Of a DNA stretch of 64,000 bases, positions 26,024-34,669 are shown piece by piece. The notes beneath the pieces were generated by a model, which was not told the DNA's origin, made no database searches, and saw nothing but the letters and a program-made list of their open reading frames with translations. Source of the stretch: Candidatus Roseilinea sp. (GTDB lineage Bacteria > Chloroflexota > Anaerolineae > J036 > Brachytrichaceae); assembly GCA_025998955.1 (NCBI GenBank), contig AP024676.1:3844001-3908000 (forward strand), read 5' to 3'. Within the stretch, counting starts at the first letter, position 1; every line of letters begins with the position of its first letter. The position numbers and the translations under genes were made by a program.

Positions 26024-26029
26024 TATGAT
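26024..26029 (+). promoter_or_regulatory. -10 box TATGAT, leaderless arrangement
   Basis: TATGAT ends 8 bases before the ATG at 26038; no Shine-Dalgarno lies between them. Confidence 0.5.
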
Positions 26030-26037
26030 ACGCAGCG

Positions 26038-26763
26038 ATGAGCCATGCCTCGAATAACGCGCATTCCTCGGACGAATTCATCGTCCAGCTCGAGGACGTG
26101 CACAAGTCCTTCATCATGGGCAAGGAGGCCGTGCCGGCGCTGCGCGGCGTCACGCTGAACGTCCGGCGCGGCGAGATCCTATGCATGATGGGGCCGAGCG
26201 GCAGCGGCAAGACCACGCTGCTCAACATCATCGGTGGGCTGGACACGCCCTCGCGCGGGCACGTGATCGTGGACGGCGAGAACGTCGTCTCGCTCAGCGA
26301 AGAAAAGTTGGCCCGGCTGCGCCTGCGCAAGATGGGCTTCGTCTTCCAGAACTTCAACCTGCTCTCCAACTTCACCGCGCTAGAGAACGTGCAAGTGCCG
26401 ATGGTGCTGCTCGGCCAGCGCGACCCCAAGCGGGCCAAGGAACTGCTCAAGCTGGTCGGCCTGGGCGACCGGATGACGCACTACCCGAGTGAGCTGTCCG
26501 GCGGCCAGCAACAGCGCGTCGCCATCGCTCGCGCGCTGGCCAACGATCCGTCGCTGATCATCGGCGACGAGATGACCGGCGACCTCGACACTGCCACGTC
26601 ATATGAAGTCATGGAGCTAATCGCCCGGCTCAACCGCGAACACGGCACCACCATCGTCTATGTCACCCACGACCCACGCATGAGCAAGTTCGCCCACCGC
26701 GTGATCCACATGCGCGACGGCCGGCTGGCGGAGGAACAGTTCGCGGACAGAGGGACGAGATGA
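26038..26763 (+). CDS. ABC transporter ATP-binding protein, LolD/MacB type
   Basis: The 241-residue ATPase has Walker A GPSGSGKTTLLN (around 48-59), a Q-loop in VFQNFNLLSNFTALENV, the signature LSGGQQQRVAIARAL and Walker B LIIGDEMTGDLDTATS with the catalytic Glu, then the switch His in VYVTHDPRM. The sequence class matches ATPases that pair with FtsX/MacB permeases, and such a permease follows at 27286. A four-helix-bundle gene with flanking inverted repeats lies between the two partners and splits what is normally a tight gene pair. Confidence 0.9.
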   Translation: MSHASNNAHSSDEFIVQLEDVHKSFIMGKEAVPALRGVTLNVRRGEILCMMGPSGSGKTTLLNIIGGLDTPSRGHVIVDGENVVSLSEEKLARLRLRKMGFVFQNFNLLSNFTALENVQVPMVLLGQRDPKRAKELLKLVGLGDRMTHYPSELSGGQQQRVAIARALANDPSLIIGDEMTGDLDTATSYEVMELIARLNREHGTTIVYVTHDPRMSKFAHRVIHMRDGRLAEEQFADRGTR

Positions 26764-26775
26764 CGAGGAGACAGG

Positions 26776-26812
26776 GGACAAGGGGACAAGGAGACAGGGA
26801 GACAAGGGAGAC
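26776..26812. repeat. Left inverted-repeat arm flanking the four-helix-bundle gene
   Basis: It is made of units GGGGACAA / GGAGACA. The segment is complementary, with few mismatches, to 27245-27280 on the other side of the small gene, so the gene would sit in the loop of a long hairpin in the mRNA. Confidence 0.65.
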
Positions 26813-26840
26813 AAGGGATAGAGCATGGAGGGCATGAGGC

Positions 26841-27230
26841 ATGACGCAAGCGACAAAGATTCGCACGCACCGCGATCTGGACGTGTATCAGATCGCGTTC
26901 GACGCAGCGATGCAGATATTTCAGTTGACAAAGCACTTCCCAAAAGAGGAAACCTATGCTCTGACCGACCAAATCCGCCGCTCGGCACGTTCGGTGTGCG
27001 CCAATCTAGCCGAAGCGTGGCGTAAACGTCGCTACCAAAACGCCTTCCTCCTCAAACTGAACGACTCGGAATCGGAAGCGGCAGAGACTCAAGTCTGGCT
27101 CGAGTTTGCCGTTAGCTGTAAATATCTCGAAGCTGCAGAAGCGCGTGAACTGTATGCAGCATACGACAAAATCATCGGCAAACTCGTCAACATGATCAAC
27201 CACCCCGACCAATGGGTGATCCAGAAATGA
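26841..27230 (+). CDS. Four-helix-bundle protein (23S rRNA intervening-sequence / S23 family)
   Basis: This 129-residue all-helical protein has the family pattern: HRDLDVYQIAFDAAMQIFQLTKHFPKEETYALTDQIRRSARSVCANLAEAW, then LNDSESEAAETQVWLEFA. The family was first seen as the ORF inside intervening sequences of 23S rRNA genes and is related to the Avd protein of diversity-generating retroelements. Its molecular role is not settled. Here it lies between the ATPase and permease genes of one exporter, bracketed by complementary repeats (26776-26812, 27245-27280). It looks like an inserted unit. It is less GC-rich than its neighbours. Confidence 0.88.
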   Translation: MTQATKIRTHRDLDVYQIAFDAAMQIFQLTKHFPKEETYALTDQIRRSARSVCANLAEAWRKRRYQNAFLLKLNDSESEAAETQVWLEFAVSCKYLEAAEARELYAAYDKIIGKLVNMINHPDQWVIQK

Positions 27231-27244
27231 AGCATACAGCTCTT

Positions 27245-27280
27245 GTCTCCCTGTCCCCTTGTCCCACTGTCCCCTTGTCA
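27245..27280. repeat. Right inverted-repeat arm flanking the four-helix-bundle gene
   Basis: Units GTCTCCCT / GTCCCCTT are the complement of the left arm at 26776-26812. The arm ends 5 bases before the ATG of the permease gene, so folding would hide that start. Confidence 0.65.
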
Positions 27281-27285
27281 TAGCC

Positions 27286-30117
27286 ATGGGCCTGAAATAC
27301 GTCCTCAACGCGATGAAAAGGCGCAAGCTGCGCACGCTGGTGGTGGCGCTAGCGCTGGTCATCGGCGTGGCGTTGGTCGGCGCGCTGCTCAACTTGGTGG
27401 ATACCCAACGCCAATTCGCCGTGCAGTCGGTCGGCGTGCAGACCGGTGGCTACGACCTGAGCATCCGGCGTAATGATCTCGCGCCGTCGCCGTTCTTCGA
27501 CCCGGCGCCCGTTGAACAACTCGCGCGCGCAGCCTACGATCGCATCACCGACGTCTATCCGCGCATCCACGGTTCGGCCGAGGCGCGCAAGTCTGACGGG
27601 GCGCAAGGCGAGAGCGTGCAGATCATCGCGCTCGACGTGCAGCGCGACACCCTGTCGCCGGTGACGGCCATCTTCGGCAACTATCCGCCGCAGCCCGGCC
27701 AGGTCTTCCTCACCACGCCTGCTGCCGACGCGCTCGGCGCGCAGGTCGGTGACGAAGTGATCTTGTCGTATGTGCAGCCGGTGCCGCGCGAGCCGGGCAA
27801 GGCCGCTTCACAAGGCACCAGCACGGCGCGGGTCGAGGGCCGTTTCATCGTGTCCGGCATCGGCGTGATCGGCGGCGTGGGCGGGCTGCTCGGCATCGGA
27901 GCTGCCGTCCCCAGCAGCGCATTGATGCGCTTGGAGGATGCGCAAGCGTGGCTGGGCGCTCCCAGCCAGGTCGAGCGCGCGCTGGTGGTTTGGCAAACCG
28001 ACACCGCCGCCGGCAGCGACGCACAACTCGCCGTCAGCCGCGCGCGCGATGCCGGCCTGCGCGTGCGCGATGCGATCCAGCGCGAGTTGGGCAGCGACTT
28101 CATCGTCGAGCTGCAGAAATACCAGCAGCTCGACCGCACCGCGCAAGCGTTCGTCTTCCAGCAATCGTTCATCACACTCTACGGTCTGCTCAGCATGGGC
28201 ATCGTCGGCCTGATGGTGAACGCGCTGATGAACACCACCGTCACCGAGCAGAAATATGACCTGGCCATCCTGCGCGTGCTGGGCGCGCCGCGCTGGCGCT
28301 TGTTCGAAGCCGTGGTGATCGAGGTGATCGTGCTCGGCCTGATCGGGTTGATCTTCGGGCTGTTCTTGGGCCGGCTGATCAGCGACTTCATCATCACGCC
28401 ACTGTTGCTCTCACAACTGAACTTGCCGCCCACCGTGCGCGCGGCCTGGTCGCTCGAATCCGTGCTCACGCCGACGCTGATCACCATCCTGGTGCTCGCT
28501 GTAGCGACGATCAGCCCGGCGCGCCGGGCAGCCAGCACCAAGGTGATGATCGTGCTCAACCCCGCCGCCGCCGATCAACCCACGCTGGAAGATTTGGCCA
28601 AACTGCGCGAGCGGCGCCCGAACTATGGGCTGCTGATAGCCGGGCTGATCCTGCTCGCGTTCTGCAGCGTGATCCTGTTCCTCTTCCCCGTGCTATTCTC
28701 CTTCGGCGACGCCAGCGCGATCGCCACCACGTTCTTCACCACCTTCCTGCTGATGGTGGTGGGCATGTCGCTGGTGTTCTACTTCATCACCACGCCGCTG
28801 GAGCGGCTGCTGGTAGCGATCTACAACGCCATCAGCCCGCGGGCCGGCTACTTCGCCGGGCGTTACGCGCTGCGCGGCAAGGGGCGCAACGCGCTGATCT
28901 CGCTGATGATCGTGGCCAGCGCCGTGCTCCCCACTCTGCTGGCCACCCAGCTCGCGCTGACCGATGCCAACCTCGAAACCGACCTGCGGTTCTCGCGCGG
29001 GGCCGAGGCCTACGCCCGCGCTGCCATCTCCACGCCCGGCGGCATCTTCCGCACCACGCGCCGCACCGGCGACCGCCTGGACAAGGCCAACCTGGCCGAC
29101 CTGCGCCAGCAGCCGGGCATCGTCGCCGCCGTGGGCATCGCCGATGACTTCCGCGCCGAAGTAAGCGACCGCGCGCAGTTGCGCAGCGCCAACGTCCAAG
29201 TGATCGGCGTCTCCGGCGACTTGAACGACGTGCTCTTCCGCGAGTTCATGCAATGGGCGCAGGGCGACGCCTCGGCGCTGCGGCGCGTTGATGAAGATCC
29301 GAACGCGGTGATCATCTCGCTCGGCCTGAGCGAGGCGCTTGACCTGCGCATCGGCGACACGCTGCGCGTCAAAGGCGCCGGCCTGGACCACGAGCGGCTG
29401 CTGACCATCGTCGCCGTCGGCCAGCGCCTACCCGGCTTCAGCAGCCAGATCACGCGCAACGTGAACGACGCGCGCGGTGGCAGCACCGGCATCCTGATGA
29501 ACCCGGAGACTTACCGTGAGTTGCGCCATGATCCCGCCTCGGGGCCGCTCGATCTCGACGAACCGCTGTTCGGGCGTGTGCTGATGCGCATCGAGCCAGG
29601 GGTGGATCAAGCCGCGCTGGGCCGGGCGCTGCGCGAATCGCTAGGTGGCGAGAAGGGCATCTCGGTCGAGCTGACCAGCGAGTTGATCGCGTCCATTCGC
29701 GACCAGTTGGCGCAAGGGCGCGTCTTCACCGTTGTGCTCACCGGTCTCTCGATGGTGACGGCGGTGTTCGGCGTGCTGGCCGTGATGTACACGGCAGTGA
29801 TGGGCCGGCGGGTGGAGATCGGTATGCTGAAGGCCATCGGCGCGCCGGGCCGCAGCTTGCGCGGCATCTTCATCGGCGAAGCCATCATCATCACGCTGGC
29901 AGCGGCGTTGGCCGGCATCATCGCCGGCGCGATCCTGGGCTATGCCTTCGAGGTCAGCCAGCGCTTTGCGCAAGAATCGCCCATGCTGCCGGCGTTCGAT
30001 TTCTCCACGGCGACGGTGATCGTAGTGATGGTATCGCTGGCCGCCATCTTCAGCGCGGCGCTGGCGACGCAACCGGTGTTACGCCAGAAGGCCGTCAAGA
30101 TCCTGCGCGAGCGGTGA
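27286..30117 (+). CDS. ABC transporter permease with two FtsX domains (MacB/LolC-like)
   Basis: This 943-residue protein begins with a short cytoplasmic stretch and a TM helix (KRRKLRTLVVALALVIGVALVG). A large extracytoplasmic domain of MacB type follows, then an FtsX domain at about 295-420 (FITLYGLLSMGIVGLMVNALMN-EQKYDLAILRVLGAPRWRLFEAVVIEV). Further helices, a second periplasmic domain and a second FtsX domain (about 810-940, YTAVMGRRVEIGMLKAIGAPGRSLRGIFIGEA) complete it. It works with the ATPase at 26038 to move a lipid, peptide or lipoprotein outwards. I chose the ATG at 27286 because a longer frame would translate the repeat arm. The start lacks a Shine-Dalgarno. Confidence 0.87.
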   Translation: MGLKYVLNAMKRRKLRTLVVALALVIGVALVGALLNLVDTQRQFAVQSVGVQTGGYDLSIRRNDLAPSPFFDPAPVEQLARAAYDRITDVYPRIHGSAEARKSDGAQGESVQIIALDVQRDTLSPVTAIFGNYPPQPGQVFLTTPAADALGAQVGDEVILSYVQPVPREPGKAASQGTSTARVEGRFIVSGIGVIGGVGGLLGIGAAVPSSALMRLEDAQAWLGAPSQVERALVVWQTDTAAGSDAQLAVSRARDAGLRVRDAIQRELGSDFIVELQKYQQLDRTAQAFVFQQSFITLYGLLSMGIVGLMVNALMNTTVTEQKYDLAILRVLGAPRWRLFEAVVIEVIVLGLIGLIFGLFLGRLISDFIITPLLLSQLNLPPTVRAAWSLESVLTPTLITILVLAVATISPARRAASTKVMIVLNPAAADQPTLEDLAKLRERRPNYGLLIAGLILLAFCSVILFLFPVLFSFGDASAIATTFFTTFLLMVVGMSLVFYFITTPLERLLVAIYNAISPRAGYFAGRYALRGKGRNALISLMIVASAVLPTLLATQLALTDANLETDLRFSRGAEAYARAAISTPGGIFRTTRRTGDRLDKANLADLRQQPGIVAAVGIADDFRAEVSDRAQLRSANVQVIGVSGDLNDVLFREFMQWAQGDASALRRVDEDPNAVIISLGLSEALDLRIGDTLRVKGAGLDHERLLTIVAVGQRLPGFSSQITRNVNDARGGSTGILMNPETYRELRHDPASGPLDLDEPLFGRVLMRIEPGVDQAALGRALRESLGGEKGISVELTSELIASIRDQLAQGRVFTVVLTGLSMVTAVFGVLAVMYTAVMGRRVEIGMLKAIGAPGRSLRGIFIGEAIIITLAAALAGIIAGAILGYAFEVSQRFAQESPMLPAFDFSTATVIVVMVSLAAIFSAALATQPVLRQKAVKILRER

Positions 30118-30123
30118 ACACGC

Positions 30124-32148
30124 TCAGCGTGGCGCAGCGCAACGGAGCGGTTGCAGCACCTCAGCCGAAGTTGTAGGCGCAGCCAGTCCCAGATACGGCG
30201 TCGGATCGAGTAGCACGTCTGGCGTGAGCGCCGGCGGGAAGCTGCCGTCGTCGAGCGCGCGCACGACGGCGAAGCGCACGTGCACCCACATCGGGAAGTG
30301 CGGCCGGCCGCTCCACGATCCCTGATGACCAAGCAAATCGCCGGCCTTCACCGGGACGTCGGCTGCGCCGGGCGGGAAGTCGAGCGCGACGAACGACTCG
30401 TTGCCCGTTGGCCCGGCCATGTGCGCGTAGTATGTCCACACCTTGCGGCCGGGAGCGAGCGGGTCGTCATGCTGCACGGCGACGGCATCGGTCCACTCGT
30501 CTCGCCGGATGAGCAGGCCGTCGGCCACGGCGCGCACCGGCAACTCGCCGGCGTTGCCGCGCCCGAAGAAATCCGCGAATCCGTCACGCCAGCGCATGCC
30601 GTTCTGCGCCGCAGCGGGCAAATGCCACGCCGCACCGTCGCAGGCTTCGACCGGCACGGTCAACGCGGCGGCGGTCTGGCCAACGGGTTGATACACACCG
30701 GTGTCGGCATACATGCCCACCAGCCGGTACGCGCGGTTGATCGCATCCAGCATTTGCGGCGTCCAGCGTTCTTTGTAGACGGCAGCTCCCGGGAAGTAGT
30801 GGATGAGGATGAGCGGATGCTGCTTCGCCTCGATGCTGCGCAGCACGGGCTTCTGATCCCATTTGCCCTCCAAGGCGAGCTGCGTTACCTCGAAGGGCTG
30901 GATATAAAGCGGCCGGCCTTGCAGGGTGAGCATGCCCATGTACTCGTCGGCCAGCACCGGACCGTCAGTGGCAGCGACGATGGCTTCCAGCCGCTGCAAG
31001 CTCTCGTATGCACTGCGCCGCGCCTGCAACTGCGGCCACTCGGCCTCCCAACTGATCCGCCCCATGTGCACGACTTGAACCCCGATTAGGGCAACGGCGG
31101 CCAGCCCGGGCCATACCACGTGCCGGCTGCGCGCCCATGCCGTGACGCCGCCGGCGGTCATACTGAGCGCCGCGCACAACTCCAGCGCATAGTTGACATT
31201 CGAGCCGACCTTGCCCACGGTGAGGAACGACAGGAAGGCGCCCACCAGATATGGCGCGTTCATCGCCCACAGGGGGTTGCGCTGCGCGCCCAAAGCCATC
31301 GAAAAGACGGCCAAACCCAGGAAGATCGGTGCCGCGTCGGTGAGTTGACGAAGATTCCATGATAAGTTGTCTGCGCTCCACGCATTCACGTTGGCTGTGA
31401 CAACGTTGAAATAGAAGCCGCCACCGGTGAGCGCGTTCAACGCGAGGAACAGCCCGCCGCCGATGCCGGCCACGATCGCCGCCAACCCGAAGGCGCGCCG
31501 GACATCCTCCTGCAACAGCACCCACACGAAGGCCGCCAGCGGTGCTGCCAGCGCATACGATTGGCGCGTGTAGATCGCTGCAACCAACAGCAGCGCGCCG
31601 GCGACCATACGCCGGTTGGCGAGCGGCCGGCGAGCAAGCACGGCCAGCGCCGCCAAGCTGAACGCCAATGCCAGCAGGTCAATACGCGCAAACGACGACC
31701 AACGCACCACGAACGGAAAGGCCAGGAAGCTCAGTCCACTCAGCAAGGCAGCCACGCGATCACGCGTGACCTGCCAGACAATCAGCCCGAGGCAGATCGC
31801 GCAAATCCATGCGCACACGATCGAGATCAGCCGGCCAAAGAAGAACGATGGGCCGAACAACGCGACGAACGGCGCCATCGTCGCGACGTAGAGCGGTGGA
31901 TAGTTGGAGATGGTGAACGGCGGCGCCGAAATGTCGGCGCGATAGATGTTCTGGCCGCGCGCCAAGCGCATGGCCTGATCCACCAGCGGCGCTTCGCCGT
32001 AATCCAGCGGGTAGCGATGGGTGAGGGCGAGAAGCTGGTGAGCGATGCACAAGGCGGCGACGATGACCGCCGCAACCAGCGTAGCTGCGATGGCAACTTT
32101 GACGACCGGCGCGAAAGATGCATCGAACCGCTTTGCTTGAGCAAGCAT
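30124..32148 (-). CDS. GT39-like membrane glycosyltransferase with C-terminal M23-like domain
   Basis: The 674-residue protein starts with about 10 TM helices in the style of lipid-sugar-dependent glycosyltransferases. The first outer loop holds the typical acidic motif (LDYGEAPLVDQAMRLARGQNIY) and NYPPLYVA. A soluble part follows. Residues of about 520-665 resemble an M23/LytM domain (GFADFFGRGN-PVRAVADGLLI, YYAHMA, VPVKAGDLLGHQGSW, WVHVRF). The first zinc-ligand His is missing and the HxH motif is reduced to HVR, so peptidase activity is unlikely. It converges with the permease gene, 6 bases apart. TACAAT (32155-32160, complement) ends 6 bases before the ATG, giving a leaderless arrangement. 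Confidence 0.75.
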   Translation of the reverse strand: MLAQAKRFDASFAPVVKVAIAATLVAAVIVAALCIAHQLLALTHRYPLDYGEAPLVDQAMRLARGQNIYRADISAPPFTISNYPPLYVATMAPFVALFGPSFFFGRLISIVCAWICAICLGLIVWQVTRDRVAALLSGLSFLAFPFVVRWSSFARIDLLALAFSLAALAVLARRPLANRRMVAGALLLVAAIYTRQSYALAAPLAAFVWVLLQEDVRRAFGLAAIVAGIGGGLFLALNALTGGGFYFNVVTANVNAWSADNLSWNLRQLTDAAPIFLGLAVFSMALGAQRNPLWAMNAPYLVGAFLSFLTVGKVGSNVNYALELCAALSMTAGGVTAWARSRHVVWPGLAAVALIGVQVVHMGRISWEAEWPQLQARRSAYESLQRLEAIVAATDGPVLADEYMGMLTLQGRPLYIQPFEVTQLALEGKWDQKPVLRSIEAKQHPLILIHYFPGAAVYKERWTPQMLDAINRAYRLVGMYADTGVYQPVGQTAAALTVPVEACDGAAWHLPAAAQNGMRWRDGFADFFGRGNAGELPVRAVADGLLIRRDEWTDAVAVQHDDPLAPGRKVWTYYAHMAGPTGNESFVALDFPPGAADVPVKAGDLLGHQGSWSGRPHFPMWVHVRFAVVRALDDGSFPPALTPDVLLDPTPYLGLAAPTTSAEVLQPLRCAAPR

Positions 32149-32154
32149 AGGCAG

Positions 32155-32160
32155 ATTGTA
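32155..32160 (-). promoter_or_regulatory. -10 box TACAAT, leaderless arrangement
   Basis: Read on the minus strand, TACAAT is 6 bases before the ATG at 32148, with no Shine-Dalgarno between. Confidence 0.5.
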
Positions 32161-32359
32161 TTCACGAATGGACGCAAGCAGCGCTATACTATCGGTCGTT
32201 TAGCATTGCGTTCGGTCGAGCAACTGCCGTCTATCGCCGCGTCCATGTCGCACGCCCGCGCGCCAGACCGCGCTGACAACGCAGCGCATTCGCATGCTCA
32301 GGATCGAAGCTGCGCACAGGCGCATGTGGCGCAGCGACTCGACGAATAGGAGGAGCCCC

Positions 32360-34363
32360 ATGAAAGCGACCCTCTTGCGAAGGATGATCACCTCGCTGGT
32401 CACCGCCTCGCTCGCCACCCCCATCGTCGCGCCGCGTCTGACGCATGCAGTGCACCGGCCGGTCTTCACCGAGTTTCGCGCTACATTGCTGCAGGCCAAC
32501 GAAGCGCCGGCCGTGCCTTTCACCGGCGCATATGGCATGGCGCGCATGACGTTCGAACGCACCACGCGCCGGCTGAGCTACACGATTAGCGTGACCGGCA
32601 TCGTCAGCGCGACTGCCGCTCACATCCACCGCGGCCCGATCGGCGCGAACGGGCCGGTCGTCTTCGACCTCCTCGGCGCCGGCGTGCTGAGCAGTACTTC
32701 ACCGCTCAGCGGCGCGGTATACCTCACGCCCGCACAAGTCGCCGATCTCTTCGCGGGCAACTACTACGTCAACGTGCACACCGCAGCCCACCCCGGCGGT
32801 GAACTACGCGGCCAGCTCTTCCCGCGCGAGGCGATCCGCGCGTTCGGCACGCAGCTCAGCGGCGATGCCGAGGTACCACCCCTCATCAGCGCCAACAGTG
32901 GCTCGGCGCTCATACTCCTCAGCGATGCCCAGGACCAGTTCGCCTTCTTCCTGCAAGTCACCGGCGTCCCGAGCGCGACGATCGCCGGCATCTACGAAGC
33001 ACCGGTGGGCTCGAACGGCCCGCTCGCTTTCGATCTGTTGGCGCTGGGTGGCGGCACGCTCAATCCAACGACACCCATCAGCGGCACATCACCCATCTCG
33101 CCCACCCGGATCACGGCACTGCGCGACGGCAACCTATACGTCAGCGTAGGCACAGCGCTGCATCCCACAGGCGAGATGCGCGGTCAACTCGGGCCGAACG
33201 AAGTGCTGCTGCGCGCGATGCTGAGTGGAGCGAACGAAGTGCCGCCGGTCGCTACCCTAGCCTCGGGCCAGGCGACTTTCGACTTGATGCGCTCGACCGG
33301 CCAGTTGCCCTTCGCGGTAACCGTCACCGGCATACCCAGTGCGACGATGGCGCATATCCACAAGGGGCCGGCCGGGGTGAACGGGCCGGTGGTCGTGGAC
33401 CTGCTGGCGGCAGGCAGCGGCCAGCTCAGCCCGGCGACGCCACTCATCGGGACGGCGATAGTAACCGCGACGACGGCCGTTGACCTGCTGACCGCCAACG
33501 CCTACGTCAACATCCACACGGTCGCCCACCCTACCGGTGAAATCCGCGGACAGGTCGAGCCGCCACGCCGCTTTCTCACCTACCGCGCCGAGCTGAGCGG
33601 CGCGAACGAACTTCCCACGCCCATCGCGACTGCTGCGACCGGCCTGGCCAGTCTGGTGCTCGATTCGTTGACCAACGCGCTGACTTACAAAATCGTCACC
33701 GACAGCATGACCTCGACGGTCACCGGCATGCACATCCACACCGGCACGATCACCGAGACCGGCGGCATCGCCTTCAACCTCGACCTGAGCGGCACGGGCG
33801 TGGTGACGTTGACGAACGACCAAGTCTATCGCCTGACGACGGGCGGTTACTATATCAACGTGCACACCACCGATCATCCCGGCGGCGAGATTCGTGGGCA
33901 GATCTACCCAGTTGCAGTTTCGGATCGCTACTTCGGCGCGATGACCGGCGCGCGTGAGTCGCCGCCGGTGACGACGACGGCCAGCGGCTCGGCCTTCTTC
34001 GTGCTCGATGTGAACCGCACCGAGCTGAGCTACAAGATCCTGATCAACACTGCTGCACCGGTGGTCACCGCCGTACACATCCGCCGTGGCGCGCCGGGGC
34101 AAAACGGTCCGATCCTTTACACGCTGTATTCCAGCACGAGCGCATTCGGCCCAGGCACGCTGGCAGGCAAGATCGGCATCACTCCCGGCGATCTGAACTG
34201 CCTGCTACTCAATATGCTCTACGTCAACGTGCAAACGGTGGCATATCCGGCGGGCGAGATTAGGGGCGATGTGACCGAAGAGCAACGAATGTTGCTTCCG
34301 ATTACTTTCCGGATCTTTCCGGCCCCGCCCGGACAGCAATCCGGCGCAACCCCGGGTCGGTAA
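32360..34363 (+). CDS. Secreted protein with five CHRD domains
   Basis: The 667-residue protein has a signal peptide (about residues 1-30) and five tandem CHRD domains of about 120 residues (roughly 37-155, 160-280, 285-400, 405-525 and 530-645). Each contains the marks LSGANEVPPV, VTGIxSATxAHIHxGPxGxNGPVVFDL and NxYVNVHTxAHPxGEIRGQ. CHRD domains occur in chordin and in many bacterial surface proteins; function in bacteria is unknown. GGAGGAG lies 7 bases before the ATG. It stands alone, with a dispersed repeat and a hairpin (34527-34550) downstream. Confidence 0.88.
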   Translation: MKATLLRRMITSLVTASLATPIVAPRLTHAVHRPVFTEFRATLLQANEAPAVPFTGAYGMARMTFERTTRRLSYTISVTGIVSATAAHIHRGPIGANGPVVFDLLGAGVLSSTSPLSGAVYLTPAQVADLFAGNYYVNVHTAAHPGGELRGQLFPREAIRAFGTQLSGDAEVPPLISANSGSALILLSDAQDQFAFFLQVTGVPSATIAGIYEAPVGSNGPLAFDLLALGGGTLNPTTPISGTSPISPTRITALRDGNLYVSVGTALHPTGEMRGQLGPNEVLLRAMLSGANEVPPVATLASGQATFDLMRSTGQLPFAVTVTGIPSATMAHIHKGPAGVNGPVVVDLLAAGSGQLSPATPLIGTAIVTATTAVDLLTANAYVNIHTVAHPTGEIRGQVEPPRRFLTYRAELSGANELPTPIATAATGLASLVLDSLTNALTYKIVTDSMTSTVTGMHIHTGTITETGGIAFNLDLSGTGVVTLTNDQVYRLTTGGYYINVHTTDHPGGEIRGQIYPVAVSDRYFGAMTGARESPPVTTTASGSAFFVLDVNRTELSYKILINTAAPVVTAVHIRRGAPGQNGPILYTLYSSTSAFGPGTLAGKIGITPGDLNCLLLNMLYVNVQTVAYPAGEIRGDVTEEQRMLLPITFRIFPAPPGQQSGATPGR

Positions 34364-34376
34364 AGAGCCGAGGGGG

Positions 34377-34510
34377 TTAGCGCAGATTTGTGGGCGTCGG
34401 TCATCCCGCTAGGATAAATCCCCGCGCTGAGCCTGCGGGCAAGCCGCGCGCATCCCGCCCCCCTTTCATCCCAGGCGTTTACGCCAGGGCGGGTCTGCTA
34501 CGTCTGCCCC
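34377..34510. repeat. Dispersed repeat, copy A
   Basis: About 90 bases (34415-34505) match the reverse complement of 40705-40800, including GGGCAAGCCGCGCGCATCCC and the palindrome GGCGTTTACGCC. Its left end (GCGCAGATTTGTGGGCGTC, from 34380) matches the complement of 56235-56253. This is a sequence-conserved repeat family, different from the short-unit hairpins. Confidence 0.75.
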
Positions 34511-34614
34511 ATTCGCGGCATGTATCGGGCGCGGAAGGGAGTCCGCGCCCTACCGTGTAAATTTTGCCCCTATACGCGAATGCACCCGATCCCTTTCGAG
34601 CCTACAAAAGCAGT

Positions 34615-34620
34615 TATAAT
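34615..34620 (+). promoter_or_regulatory. -10 box TATAAT of rplI
   Basis: A perfect TATAAT 49 bases before the rplI ATG. No good -35 hexamer is evident. Confidence 0.5.
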
Positions 34621-34669
34621 CACGCCCGCAATCCTTAGGGAAGAACGCGACAGACGGCACAGAAACGCG

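Larger units (their letters stand above)
34364..34669. other. Intergenic region with dispersed repeat, hairpin and rplI promoter
   Basis: These 306 bases contain no gene. They hold a dispersed repeat (34377-34510), a 9-bp perfect hairpin (GGGCGCGGA at 34527-34535, TCCGCGCCC at 34542-34550) and a TATAAT box (34615-34620) that could drive rplI with a leader of about 45 bases. Confidence 0.6.

Noticed and set aside
26762-27285. Treating the four-helix-bundle gene as part of a diversity-generating retroelement (Avd)
   Set aside because: No reverse transcriptase and no template or variable repeat pair is visible nearby; only the fold family is shared.
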